Shown here in pieces: positions 1-9,217 of a stretch of 64,000 nucleotides of DNA. Under the pieces are notes generated by a model that saw nothing but the letters and a program-made list of their open reading frames with translations, was not told the origin of the DNA and made no database searches. Numbering within the stretch: position 1 is the stretch's first letter; each line of letters opens with the position of its first letter. This stretch comes from Marinobacterium_D sp050908845 (GTDB lineage Bacteria > Pseudomonadota > Gammaproteobacteria > Pseudomonadales > Balneatricaceae): positions 558,001 through 622,000 of the forward strand of contig NZ_CP194171.1 in NCBI RefSeq assembly GCF_050908845.1. Direction: 5' to 3'. A program made the translations under genes and the position numbers.

Positions 1-414
1 CAGGTGGGTTATGCGCACCTGGTGAAACATTACACCCCGGAGGGGCCGCTGTACCGGAGTTTCGGCCTGTTCTTCGTGGGTGCGCTGATCGTTGTGCTAC
101 CGGCATTTCTGGCGCTGGGTAACCCCGACAAACTGCCACAGACATCGCTGCAGTGGGGCGTTCTGGCCTGGCTGGGACTGCTGGCCTCGGGGCTGGGTTT
201 CTACCTCTGGAACAAGGGCGCGACCCTGGTGGACGGCGGTACGCTGGGTATCATGAACAATGCACTGATCCCGGCGGGGCTGCTGGTGAATCTGCTGATC
301 TGGAACCGCGATGCGGACTTGGGACGCCTGGCGGTCGGCGGCGCCGTGATCCTGTTTTCGCTCTGGGTTAATCGCTGGTGGCAGCGACGCATACCGGCGC
401 CGGGGATTGCCTGA
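1..414 (+). CDS. EamA/DMT-family transporter, C-terminal part (partial at window start)
   Basis: The reading frame is open from the first base, so the gene begins upstream of the window. The visible 137 residues contain four hydrophobic stretches separated by short polar loops and end in a basic tail (NRWWQRR). This is what the second half of a ten-helix EamA drug/metabolite exporter looks like. The segment ASGLGFYLWNKG followed by a glycine/asparagine-rich helix (GIMNNALIPAG) is typical of the last EamA repeat. The substrate cannot be told from this part; amino-acid or metabolite export across the inner membrane is a family-level inference. A GTG at position 4 is an internal valine, not a start. 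Confidence 0.75.
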   Translation, partial: QVGYAHLVKHYTPEGPLYRSFGLFFVGALIVVLPAFLALGNPDKLPQTSLQWGVLAWLGLLASGLGFYLWNKGATLVDGGTLGIMNNALIPAGLLVNLLIWNRDADLGRLAVGGAVILFSLWVNRWWQRRIPAPGIA

Positions 415-616
415 GCGGCTCTTGGATCTGGGGTATTTTTTACATGACAGTCATCCAATAGGCGCAGCTTAGTGTAAAAGTAAGATTGGGGAGTCGATCA
501 GGCGATTAAGGAGATAGTTCCAGCGCCTGGAGCCACTGCCCCTGACGCGGGGATGGGCGCGGTTGGATTACTGGAGATCCGCCCTGAGCAGAAAATGAGC
601 GAGGTTGAGTGGCGTA

Positions 617-1672
617 ATGAGATGGAAATTCTGGCGCCTTGGGGCGCTGATGGCAGCGTTGGTACTGGCCGGCTGTGAGCAGAAGGAGGCACCGGCGGTC
701 CAGAAAAAGCAGGCGCCCCGGGCTCACCTGGTTGAGGTGGTGCAGGTTCACCCGCAGCAGCTGGCGCTGGAGCGCAGCCGTCCAGGCACTCTGAGGAGCG
801 AGCGCCGCGTGGAGATCCATACCCAGGAGGAGGGAAGGATCACCGAGCTGCCCTACTACCCCGGTGATACTGTCCGCCGTGGAGAGCTGGTGGCCAGTCT
901 GGATGATCAGCTGCTGCGCGCTGAGCTGACCAGGGCGCGGGCTGAGCGGAGAGAGGCGCAGCAGAACCTGCAGCGACTCAGGGATCTGGCCGGCAAGGGG
1001 CTGGTGTCCCGCGAAGAGCTGCTTGGGCGGGAGACCGCGGCGGATGTGGCCGCCGCTGATGTAAGCCTTTTGGAAACCCGGCTCTCTTACACCCGCATGG
1101 AGGCGCCCTTCGACGCCGTGGTGACGGAGCGCCTCAGCGAGCCAGGCAATGTGGCCGAGCGCTACGATCACCTGCTGACGCTGGCGGACCCGTCATCCCT
1201 GGTGGTTGATGTGAACCTGTCGGAACTGGTGCTGGCTCAGCTCCAGGTCGGTGATCCGGTGGCGGTGCTGATCGACGCGCTTGGGCAGCAACCTCAACCG
1301 GCGCTGGTCAGCCGTATCTATCCGCAGATCGACCCGGTAACCCGCCGCGGTACGCTGGAGATCCGCCTGGCCCCGGCTCCGGCTGGTGCCCGCGCAGGGC
1401 AGTTTGTGCGCGTTGAGCTGAAGACCGCGGTGCGGCAGCGGCTGACGGTGCCTTTCAGCGCACTGCGTTACGACAACGAAGCCTTCCTTTACGTGATCAA
1501 CGACGAGGAGCAGGCCGAGCGGCGTGTGATCCGCACCGGTAGCCGGCTCGGCGGCAGCATCGAGGTGCTGGAGGGGCTTGTTTCCGGTGAGCGGGTGGTG
1601 ACCCGCGGTTTCCTCGGCCTGACGCCGGGCAAGGCGGTGGAAGTGGTCAATCTGGTGGGGGGCGCAGGATGA
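617..1672 (+). CDS. RND efflux periplasmic adaptor (membrane fusion protein), lipoprotein
   Basis: This 351-residue protein is the periplasmic adaptor of a tripartite RND pump. It starts with a short basic stretch and a hydrophobic segment ending in LVLAGC, a lipobox, so it is probably acylated at Cys23. A lipoyl/barrel-sandwich half (VEIHTQEEGRITELPYYPGDTVRRGE) is followed by an alpha-helical hairpin (about residues 100-145), the second lipoyl half, and a beta-barrel domain ending in EGLVSGERVVTRG. I chose the ATG at 617; a TTG 12 bases earlier is possible but puts polar residues before the signal peptide. The stop codon overlaps the ATG of the permease (ATGA), which indicates translational coupling. 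No outer-membrane factor is encoded nearby. Confidence 0.9.
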   Translation: MRWKFWRLGALMAALVLAGCEQKEAPAVQKKQAPRAHLVEVVQVHPQQLALERSRPGTLRSERRVEIHTQEEGRITELPYYPGDTVRRGELVASLDDQLLRAELTRARAERREAQQNLQRLRDLAGKGLVSREELLGRETAADVAAADVSLLETRLSYTRMEAPFDAVVTERLSEPGNVAERYDHLLTLADPSSLVVDVNLSELVLAQLQVGDPVAVLIDALGQQPQPALVSRIYPQIDPVTRRGTLEIRLAPAPAGARAGQFVRVELKTAVRQRLTVPFSALRYDNEAFLYVINDEEQAERRVIRTGSRLGGSIEVLEGLVSGERVVTRGFLGLTPGKAVEVVNLVGGAG

Positions 1673-4600
1673 ACGCGGATAAAACACCGGTACTGCGTCA
1701 CGGCGGCGGCCTGGCCGGATGGTCGATCCGCAACCCGATCGGTGTGACGATGATTGCGCTGGCAGTGATCGTGCTGGGGCTGTTCGCCCTGGGGCGCCTG
1801 TCGGTGGATCTGCTGCCCCATATCATCTACCCGGAAGTGCGTGTTCGTATCAGTGACAGCGGTGTGCCTGCGAGGGTGATGGAGGACCGGGTCACCAAGG
1901 CGCTGGAGGAGCAGCTGGCGATTACCGAGGATGCGATCTCGGTGCAGTCGGAAACCAGCGAGGGACGCTCCGAAGTCGATCTGACCTTCCCCTACGGCAA
2001 GGATATCGATCTCGCCCTGCGCGATGCCAGCACGCGCCTGGACCGGGCGCGCCGGCAGCTGCCGGACAGTATAGACAACCCCACCATCTACAAGCTCGAC
2101 CCGTCACAGATTCCTGCCATGGAGTTCGCCGTCAGCTCGCCTCTGCGTGATCCGGTGGAGCTGCGCAGCTGGGTCGAGGATAACCTCTCCAACTGGTTTA
2201 TCAATCTGCCCGGTGTCGCCGCGGCCGAGGTGGGCGGTGGTCTGGTGCGGGAGATCCACATCCTGCCGGACCAGCGCCGCCTGGCGGGGCTGGGGCTGAG
2301 CATGGATGACCTGATCGATGCCCTGGAACGCGGTAACCGCCAGGACCCTGCCGGGCGGCTGCGGATGAACCGCCAGGAGCTGGCGGGGCAGATCAATGGT
2401 CGCTTTGAGAGCGTGGAAGCGCTGGCAAACCTGCCGCTGCGTCTCGATGACGGTTCCACCGTGGCACTGGCCGAGGTGGCGCAGGTACTCGATACCCACC
2501 AGGAGGAGCTGCTGCGAATCCGTGCCGACGGTGTGCCCTCGGTGCAGTTGTCGATCCAGAAGCAGCCTACCGCCAACACGGTAGCCGTGGCCGATGCGGT
2601 GCAGGCACAGCTGGACTGGCTCAGACAGAACAATCTGCTGCCCGGGGATATTTCGATCACGCCGGTATCGGACCAGTCGATATTCGTCCGTCAGGCGCTG
2701 AGTAATTCCACCCTGGCCGTGATCAGTGGCGCGCTGCTGTCGATGGCGGTGGTCTACATCTTCCTTGGCAACCTCAGGCGTACCCTGATCATCGGCAGTG
2801 CCATTCCGATCGCGGTGATGGTGACCTTCGTACTGATGGGGCTTGGCAACCTGACACTCAACGTGATGACGCTGGGTGGTCTGGCGCTGGGGGTGGGGAT
2901 GCTGGTGGATAACACCATCGTCATGCTGGAAAACATCTACCGCCATCAGCGGAAGGGCGAACAGCGTGAAAAGGATGCGGCGGTGGCGGCGGCTGAGGTG
3001 AACTCGGCCATCATAGCCTCCACCTCGACCAACCTGGCCGCGGTCCTGCCGTTCCTGTTTATCGGCGGTCTGATCGGCCTGCTGTTTCGTGAGCTGATCT
3101 TTACCATTTCGGCCGCGATTCTGGCCTCGATGATCATCGCGCTGACCCTGGTACCGGCGCTGGCGGCCCGGGTGCATACGGTGAAAGAGGGGCGCCTGCG
3201 CCGCCTGGTCGATGGCGGTATGGAGCGTCTTGGTGAGGCCTACGCGGTGCTGGTCGGCTGGGTTTTGCGTGCCCGCTGGCTGGTACTGGCAGGCTTTATA
3301 GCGGCGCTGGCACTGGCAGTGCCTACTTTCCTCAGTGGCCAGCAGACTTTCCTGCCTGATCTGGATAACGGTGATATCTACATCCGTATAACCGCCGACG
3401 CGGGTATTAGAATCGATGAGCTGGATGCCCAGGTCAGCCGTGTCGAGGCGGTGCTCCGCGAGCAGCCGGAAACCGCGTCTATCTTCACTATCGCCGGGGG
3501 CTGGGTATTTGGCAGTTCCTCACGGACAATCTCCAACCGCGCCACTATCCGCGCCCAGCTGCTGCCGCTGGATCAGCGGGATATCAGCTCCGGGGAGTGG
3601 ATCCGGCGGGTGGATGCCGAAATCAAGGCACTGAAAATACCCGGCTTCCAGGTACGCATGCGCCAGCGTGGTATCCGCGGCCTGCGCACCAGTGGCGGCG
3701 ATGACGATCTCAGCCTGCGCATCCAGGGACCGGACCTGGATGAACTGGACCGGCTGGCGCGACAGACGGTGGAGCAGCTGAGCACCATACCGGGGCTGCG
3801 TAACCTGGGCTGGTCCAGCGAAAGTCGCAACCAGGAGCTGGATATACGTATCGACCGGGAGCGCGCCGCCGCGCTGGGATACGATGTCGAAGACCTGTCC
3901 GATGCGCTGTCGATCGCACTGGAGGGGCGGGTGGTGACCGACTTTATCGATGGTGACACCAGTTACGACGTGCTGTTGCGGCTGCCGCGGGAAGAGGCGT
4001 CGACGCCGGCGGACCTGGAGTCGATCGTGCTGTTCCCGGGCAACAGCGACTCGCCGCCGGTCTATCTTGGCAGCATTGCCGATATCGCCCTGACCCAGGC
4101 GCTGGGCGAGATCCTGCGTGACCGCCAGATGCGCATCGTTGAGATCAGTGCCAGCCTGGCGGAAGGGGCGACGCTGGGTGGTGTGTACCAGGAGATTGAT
4201 CGTGTCTCTGCGGGGCTGAATCTGCCGGACGGCTATACCTTCTACGATGGCGGCGGCCTGGAAGCGCTTCAGGCCGGGCAGCAGACCAGTCGCATTCTGT
4301 TGCTGCTGGCCCTGTTCCTGGTGTTCGTGGTGATGGCGGTGCAGTATGAGTCTCTGCGTAACCCGCTGGTCATCATGGCCAGTGTACCGTTCAGCCTGAT
4401 CGGTGTTGCCCTGGGCATTACGCTGCTGGAGTTACCGCTGTCGATGCCGATCTGGCTCGGCATCATCATGCTGGCCGGGATCGTCGTCAATAATGCCATA
4501 GTGCTGGTTGAATATATTGAACTTGGCCGTGACCGGGGGCTGGCGCGAAATCAGGCGATTACCGAGGCGGCGCGGCTGAGATTACGGCCGATCCTGATGA

Positions 4601-4815
4601 CGACGCTGACGACGGTAGTGGGCATGCTGCCGTTGGCGATCGGTTTTGGCGAGGGTGCGGAGATGCTCCAGCCCCTGGCGGTAACCATCGTCTGTGGCTT
4701 GAGTTTTTCGATGCTGGTGGTACTGCTGCTGGTGCCGGTGAACTACGTGCTGCTGGGACGTGTGGACAGTAAACAGGAAGACCTTGAAAAAGGCACAGAA
4801 AGGGCGCCTGGGTAA
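1669..4815 (+). CDS. RND efflux permease (AcrB/HAE family)
   Basis: This 1048-residue inner-membrane antiporter has the normal RND length and architecture: an N-terminal helix after WSIRNPIGVTMIALAV, a large periplasmic porter loop, helices 2-6, a second periplasmic loop starting after FLSGQQTFLPDLDNGDIYI, and a final helix bundle. TM4 carries the proton-relay region as GVGMLVDNTIVMLENIYRH, so the Asp-Asp pair of AcrB is Asp-Asn here, as in many RND permeases. The ATGA overlap with the adaptor gene defines a two-gene operon. The exported substrate is unknown; hydrophobic toxicants or drugs are the family expectation. The pump presumably uses a TolC-like channel encoded elsewhere. Confidence 0.93.
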   Translation: MNADKTPVLRHGGGLAGWSIRNPIGVTMIALAVIVLGLFALGRLSVDLLPHIIYPEVRVRISDSGVPARVMEDRVTKALEEQLAITEDAISVQSETSEGRSEVDLTFPYGKDIDLALRDASTRLDRARRQLPDSIDNPTIYKLDPSQIPAMEFAVSSPLRDPVELRSWVEDNLSNWFINLPGVAAAEVGGGLVREIHILPDQRRLAGLGLSMDDLIDALERGNRQDPAGRLRMNRQELAGQINGRFESVEALANLPLRLDDGSTVALAEVAQVLDTHQEELLRIRADGVPSVQLSIQKQPTANTVAVADAVQAQLDWLRQNNLLPGDISITPVSDQSIFVRQALSNSTLAVISGALLSMAVVYIFLGNLRRTLIIGSAIPIAVMVTFVLMGLGNLTLNVMTLGGLALGVGMLVDNTIVMLENIYRHQRKGEQREKDAAVAAAEVNSAIIASTSTNLAAVLPFLFIGGLIGLLFRELIFTISAAILASMIIALTLVPALAARVHTVKEGRLRRLVDGGMERLGEAYAVLVGWVLRARWLVLAGFIAALALAVPTFLSGQQTFLPDLDNGDIYIRITADAGIRIDELDAQVSRVEAVLREQPETASIFTIAGGWVFGSSSRTISNRATIRAQLLPLDQRDISSGEWIRRVDAEIKALKIPGFQVRMRQRGIRGLRTSGGDDDLSLRIQGPDLDELDRLARQTVEQLSTIPGLRNLGWSSESRNQELDIRIDRERAAALGYDVEDLSDALSIALEGRVVTDFIDGDTSYDVLLRLPREEASTPADLESIVLFPGNSDSPPVYLGSIADIALTQALGEILRDRQMRIVEISASLAEGATLGGVYQEIDRVSAGLNLPDGYTFYDGGGLEALQAGQQTSRILLLLALFLVFVVMAVQYESLRNPLVIMASVPFSLIGVALGITLLELPLSMPIWLGIIMLAGIVVNNAIVLVEYIELGRDRGLARNQAITEAARLRLRPILMTTLTTVVGMLPLAIGFGEGAEMLQPLAVTIVCGLSFSMLVVLLLVPVNYVLLGRVDSKQEDLEKGTERAPG

Positions 4816-4891
4816 CCCCAGAGTTTTTAGTGTTAGTCGCCTGTTCTTTTCTGTCTGGCAGAGGACCTGCCGGGTGGGGGTGTTGCGATGC

Positions 4892-4913
4892 AGTGGTTGT
4901 TCAGTTAACCACT
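4892..4913. terminator. Weak hairpin between convergent genes
   Basis: A perfect 7-bp inverted repeat, AGTGGTT and AACCACT with an 8-base loop, lies between the end of the RND permease gene and the end of the convergent small gene. It could end transcription from either side, but there is no long T run on either strand. Confidence 0.25.
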
Positions 4914-4928
4914 CTCGCAATCACGCTC

Positions 4929-5126
4929 TTAGTGAGCCGCTGACTGCTGCAGGTTGTAAGAAACGCGTGCCTTGCCGCTTTTTTCAGAGGTTTTGAAAAA
5001 CGCTTTGCGGAACAGGTTTGCAACGTAGCTGGCACGTTCGGCGCGGGCCTGTTCGATGTAGTAGTCCACGTCGATCATGTCGAGTTCGTTGTATTTTACT
5101 TCGATTTCAGTAATTGAGTTGCTCAT
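4929..5126 (-). CDS. Small conserved-looking protein of unknown function (65 aa)
   Basis: This encodes a 65-residue soluble protein with an acidic N-terminal half (ITEIEVKYNELDMIDVDYY) and a helical, basic C-terminal half (IEQARAERASYVANLFRKAF). There is a good ribosome-binding site, GGAGA, 8 bases before the ATG on the minus strand. It has no signal peptide or membrane segment. It is transcribed divergently from the LysR gene at 5213, an arrangement usual for a regulator and its target. The IEQARAERA...LFR pattern reminds me of the short RSP_7527-type proteins of marine bacteria, but I cannot verify that. Function not assigned. Confidence 0.7.
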   Translation of the reverse strand: MSNSITEIEVKYNELDMIDVDYYIEQARAERASYVANLFRKAFFKTSEKSGKARVSYNLQQSAAH

Positions 5127-5151
5127 GGTTTGTCTCCGTTGTTGATCACTT

Positions 5152-5189
5152 TATGGGCACAATACTAAAGTCGAAGCGGACTATGGGCA
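5152..5189. promoter_or_regulatory. Direct repeat in divergent promoter, candidate LysR operator
   Basis: The 8-mer TATGGGCA occurs at 5152-5159 and again at 5182-5189, exactly 30 bp (about three helical turns) apart, in the 86-bp gap between the small gene and the LysR gene. The same-face spacing is what a multimeric regulator would use. Function is inferred from position only. Confidence 0.35.
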
Positions 5190-5212
5190 AACGACCCTTT
5201 TTCAGTCTATAG

Positions 5213-6172
5213 TTGAGAAAATCTAACTTTATCGAGGATAGGGTTATCAGACGCCTGCCACCACTCAATGCCCTGCGTGTTTTCGAGGCCGCAGCCCGCC
5301 ACGGGAGTTTCAACAAGGCGGCGGAGGAGCTGTGCGTGACGCCGTCAGCGGTCAGTCACCAGCTCAAATCGCTTGAGGAATTTTTGGGCCAGAAGCTTTT
5401 CCGTCGTGAAAAGCGCCAGGTTTATCTGACCGGCGCCGGTGAGCGCTATCTCGGCTCGGTGCAGCTCGCGCTGGATGAAGTGGAAAGTGCCACCCGGCGT
5501 CTGATGACTGCCACCAACACCACGGCGGTCAACATCAGCGTGGCGCCATTCTTCCTGACCCGCTGGCTGGTGCCCCGTATCACCCGCTTCCAGCAGCGCT
5601 TCCCCGATGTGGAGCTGCGCTTCAGTTCCACCATGGGGTATATCGACTTCGAGCATTCGGATACCGATATGGCGGTGTATTACGGTCGCGGTAACTGGGA
5701 GGGTGTCGAGGCGCACCTGCTACGTAATATCGTGCAGACGCCGGTGTTCGCACCCTCCTTTCTGGAGGGCGATAACGCCGTCCAAAGCCCGGAAGATATG
5801 GTGAACCATACGTTGATCTATATTTCTGGGCGGCGCCATGAATGGAACCGTGCCCTGCGGGAGATCGGCGTTAGTCTGGCGGCTGCAACGCGTACCATGT
5901 CCTTCTCCAGCACCTCGCTGGCTGTATCTGCCGCCATTGAGGGCATAGGCATCGCCCTGGCCGACCGGGTGCTGGTGGAACGTGAAATAGAAACCGGCAA
6001 ACTGGCGGCACCCTTTGATCTGGCGTTTGATACCCAGAACGCATTCTATCTGGTATACAAGCAGAAACGTGCGCTCACCTACGGGATGCGCGCGTTTCGT
6101 GACTGGATCATGGAAGAGATGCAAAGTGATATCGCGGATCACACGGCAAAGACACAGAGCAGGATTGACTGA
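5213..6172 (+). CDS. LysR-family regulator, GcvA-like
   Basis: This is a DNA-binding transcription regulator with an N-terminal winged helix-turn-helix (RRLPPLNALRVFEAAARHGSF...AAEELCVTPSAVSHQLKSLEEFLG) and a C-terminal periplasmic-binding-protein-like effector domain. The RLPPLNALRVFEAA opening is the GcvA signature, and the end is at the usual length for that subfamily. The start is unusual. The only conventional start is a TTG at 5213, right after an in-frame stop and with no Shine-Dalgarno site. An ATC at 5246 sits 7 bases after GAGGA and would give the typical beginning MRRLPPLNAL. The divergent partner at 4929-5126 is the likely target. Confidence 0.9.
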   Translation: MRKSNFIEDRVIRRLPPLNALRVFEAAARHGSFNKAAEELCVTPSAVSHQLKSLEEFLGQKLFRREKRQVYLTGAGERYLGSVQLALDEVESATRRLMTATNTTAVNISVAPFFLTRWLVPRITRFQQRFPDVELRFSSTMGYIDFEHSDTDMAVYYGRGNWEGVEAHLLRNIVQTPVFAPSFLEGDNAVQSPEDMVNHTLIYISGRRHEWNRALREIGVSLAAATRTMSFSSTSLAVSAAIEGIGIALADRVLVEREIETGKLAAPFDLAFDTQNAFYLVYKQKRALTYGMRAFRDWIMEEMQSDIADHTAKTQSRID

Positions 6173-6216
6173 GCTCTGCCGCTGCCGGCATTGAACGACA
6201 TTGCGTCGGGCTGTTG

Positions 6217-6242
6217 GGGCCCGTCATCTTTATTACGGGCCC
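6217..6242. terminator. GC-rich hairpin after the LysR gene
   Basis: GGGCCCGT (6217-6224) and ACGGGCCC (6235-6242) form a perfect 8-bp stem with a 10-base loop. It lies 44 bases after the LysR stop and 80 bases before the HD-GYP start. No T tract follows, so it may be a weak terminator, an mRNA 3' end, or a leader structure. Confidence 0.35.
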
Positions 6243-6324
6243 ATGGATCCTGGCCGCTCAGGCGGCAGGGCACATCTTCGCTGTGCTTTGGGCTAACACT
6301 TTCTAAAAGTACCGAGAATCAGGC

Positions 6325-9186
6325 ATGGATGGTCGACGTTTACACTTTCCCCTTCAGGTGCTTGTCAGTGGCGCCATCGTCGTCAGTATGCTGGTGCTGG
6401 CACTGGTACTTATCGGCAGCACCTACTACGGCCAGCGCGAAACACTGATCAATGAGTCCGGGGTTCGCGCCAGTCAACTGGCCGACAGTCTGGATACGCA
6501 TATCAATTCCCTGATCAGCCCGGTGAAAAGTACCGTGCAGATGCTGTCCCGGGACCCGATTACCGAGGCACAGGATCTTGCTGGACGTAAAGCGCGTTTG
6601 CCGACGCTGGTCACTGCACTGGGAACAAGTTCCCTGCTCAGCTCCGTGTATGTGGGCTATGAAGATGGCAGTTTTGTGCTGCTGCGGCGTCTGCGCTACC
6701 CGGAGGTCAAAGAGTCGGTATCGGCACCGGACGCTGCCGGTTATCTGCTGCAGAGTGTGGAGCGGAATGCAGGGGATAACAGCTTTCGCGGCCGCTGGGA
6801 GTTTTACGATGCCGAGCTGAATCTCGTTGAAACCCGCGATAAGCCGGAGTACGACTACGACCCCCGGGTGCGTCCCTGGTATACCGGCGCGGAAAGCACC
6901 GACGATACCGTTCTGACCAGTCCTTATATCTTTTTCACCACCGCTGAAATCGGCGTGACGCTGGCGCAGCGCAGTGCCACCGGCGCGGCCGTGATCGGCG
7001 TTGATGCCTCGGTTAACGATTTTTCCTCAGTCATCGGTCTGCTCAGGGGTAAGAGTGAGGTGGAGATGGCGGTGGTCACGCCAACGGATCAGGTGGTGGC
7101 CTACTCCGACCTCAGTCTTGTAGTCCGCGAGGATGCCGATGAGGGGCTACGGCTGGCCTATATCAACGAGCTGGACGTTCCGGTACTGACCCGCCTGTCC
7201 GATTACGGTTTCGGCGACGGGATGCAACGACTGGAGATCGATGGCAGAAACTGGCTGGGTTTTGTCGAGGAGATGCGTACCGGTGGTTCCGGGGTCACTC
7301 GCCTGCTGTTTGCGATTCCCACCGATACCTTGCTGGCTGATGCAAAAAAACGCGGCCTGCAGCTGATTATCTGGTCGGTCGTGGTAATGGTGATACTGTT
7401 GCTGCTCGGTGTCTGGGCCGGGCGTATGGTATCCAAGCCGTTGCGGCGGTTGTCGGATCAGGTCAGTGCACTGATGCAGTTTAATTTCAGTCAAGAGGTA
7501 AACGGTAACTCGCGGGTCCACGAAGTAACGCGCCTGTCCGAGTTGATCGGCCAGATGTCGGGTGCGATCAACGGATTCCAGAAAATATCCCATCTGCTGG
7601 CGCATGAGCGTGATCTCGACCGGATGCTGCATCGGGTGACCGCGGAGCTGGTCACGATTACCTCCGCGACCTCCGGTGCGATTTACCTTTACGATGAAGA
7701 GGCAAAGCTGCTCAGGCGCGCCACAAACAGCGGCCTGCGCAGTGCGCCGGAACAGTTCCCGGTAACCGATGGCAGCGACGATGAACAGCGCGCGCGGTTG
7801 CGCGAGCGGCTGGCGCGGCAGGGAGAGTCGGTGATGACCACCCTGTTGCGGGACCGCAACGGTGATCTGCTGGGGATACTGGCGCTGGTATTACCCCCCG
7901 AACGAGTCGACTACGAGTCCAGCTACAGTAAATTTGTCGAAGAGGTATCGGGCTCCGCCGCCACCGCGATCGATACTCAGCGCCAGGTGGCAGCGCAAAA
8001 TGCATTGATCGAATCGATCATCCGTTTGTTGGCCGATGCGATCGACGCCAAGTCACCCTATACCAGTGGCCATTGCGACCGCGTGCCCCAGCTGGCCGAT
8101 ATGCTGGTGGATGCAGTCGAGGCATCGGACGATAAAGCCTTTGCCAGCTTTGCCATGAATGCACAGCAGCGCCGGGAGTTTCGGATTGCGGCCTGGCTGC
8201 ATGACTGCGGCAAGGTCACCAGCCCGGAGTATGTGGTTGACAAGGCCACCAAGCTGGAGAGCCTGTACAACCGTATCCACGAGATCCGCACCCGCTTCGA
8301 GGTACTCTGGCGCGATGCCGATATTGCCTATCTGCGCGGTGTACTCCAGGGTGGCGTGGAGGCCGATCTGCGTGCCAAGCGGGACCGCCTGAAAAAATCC
8401 CTGCAGCAGGAGTTTGCGCTGGTAGCACGTTCCAATGCCGGTGGAGAGTTCATGCCGGATGAGGATATCGAAAGGCTGCACAAGATTGGTCAGCGGCGCT
8501 GGAGGCGCCACTTTGATATGCGCCTGGGGCTGTCACGGGATGAGCTGACACGGCTTCCCGCTGAGGCCGAGGAACTGCCGGTCACCGAGTACCTGTTGGC
8601 GGACCGGCCCGAGCATAAGATCCCCTGGGGAGAACGCCGGCCACCGGTTGAGGCTGGTAACCCGGAGAATGTCTGGGGCTTTGATATGACCCTGCCGGAG
8701 AATGCCCGCAACCTGGGCGAGCTCTACAATCTGTCTATTCAGAAGGGCACCCTGACCGATGAGGATCGTTTTATTATCAACGACCATATCGTACAGACCA
8801 TCCGGATGCTCACTGCGCTGCCACTGCCCAAGGAGCTGAGACGGGTGCCCGATATTGCCGGCAACCACCATGAAAAAGTCGACGGCACCGGCTATCCGCG
8901 CGGGCTGGAAGCGGGCAAGCTCAGTGTCGAGGAGCGGATCATGGCGGTTGCCGATGTGTTCGAAGCGCTTACCGCAGCGGACAGGCCCTATAAGGATGCC
9001 AAGACCCTGTCGGAATCCTTGCGTATTCTCGCCTTCATGGTGAAGGACCGGCATCTGGACGGCGACCTGTTCCGCCTGTTTCTGGAGTCCGGTACCTATC
9101 TTCGCTACGCTGAAAAATTCCTGAAACCGGAACAGATAGACAAGGTGGATCGGCGTCAGCTGCTGACGTTGGCGGGGCTGGCCTGA
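6325..9186 (+). CDS. Membrane sensor with Cache, HAMP, GAF and HD-GYP domains
   Basis: This 953-residue protein is probably a cyclic-di-GMP phosphodiesterase controlled by an extracytoplasmic signal. In order it has a transmembrane helix (about 11-34), a periplasmic dCache-type sensor (about 40-340, with the YDPRVRPWY motif near 178-186), a second helix (about 346-366), HAMP (about 367-420), GAF (about 430-555), and an HD-GYP domain. The metal-binding HDCGK lies at 626-630 and HHEKVDGTGYPRG at 848-860. About 150 extra residues (roughly 641-800) separate the HD part from the GYP part, far more than the usual gap of about 60 residues between these motifs. All key residues of an active HD-GYP enzyme are visible. 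It is transcribed alone or with the DnaJ-like gene 31 bases downstream. Confidence 0.9.
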   Translation: MDGRRLHFPLQVLVSGAIVVSMLVLALVLIGSTYYGQRETLINESGVRASQLADSLDTHINSLISPVKSTVQMLSRDPITEAQDLAGRKARLPTLVTALGTSSLLSSVYVGYEDGSFVLLRRLRYPEVKESVSAPDAAGYLLQSVERNAGDNSFRGRWEFYDAELNLVETRDKPEYDYDPRVRPWYTGAESTDDTVLTSPYIFFTTAEIGVTLAQRSATGAAVIGVDASVNDFSSVIGLLRGKSEVEMAVVTPTDQVVAYSDLSLVVREDADEGLRLAYINELDVPVLTRLSDYGFGDGMQRLEIDGRNWLGFVEEMRTGGSGVTRLLFAIPTDTLLADAKKRGLQLIIWSVVVMVILLLLGVWAGRMVSKPLRRLSDQVSALMQFNFSQEVNGNSRVHEVTRLSELIGQMSGAINGFQKISHLLAHERDLDRMLHRVTAELVTITSATSGAIYLYDEEAKLLRRATNSGLRSAPEQFPVTDGSDDEQRARLRERLARQGESVMTTLLRDRNGDLLGILALVLPPERVDYESSYSKFVEEVSGSAATAIDTQRQVAAQNALIESIIRLLADAIDAKSPYTSGHCDRVPQLADMLVDAVEASDDKAFASFAMNAQQRREFRIAAWLHDCGKVTSPEYVVDKATKLESLYNRIHEIRTRFEVLWRDADIAYLRGVLQGGVEADLRAKRDRLKKSLQQEFALVARSNAGGEFMPDEDIERLHKIGQRRWRRHFDMRLGLSRDELTRLPAEAEELPVTEYLLADRPEHKIPWGERRPPVEAGNPENVWGFDMTLPENARNLGELYNLSIQKGTLTDEDRFIINDHIVQTIRMLTALPLPKELRRVPDIAGNHHEKVDGTGYPRGLEAGKLSVEERIMAVADVFEALTAADRPYKDAKTLSESLRILAFMVKDRHLDGDLFRLFLESGTYLRYAEKFLKPEQIDKVDRRQLLTLAGLA

Positions 9187-9217
9187 TTTTTACACCGGAC
9201 ACTGAGGGGAGAGCGCT

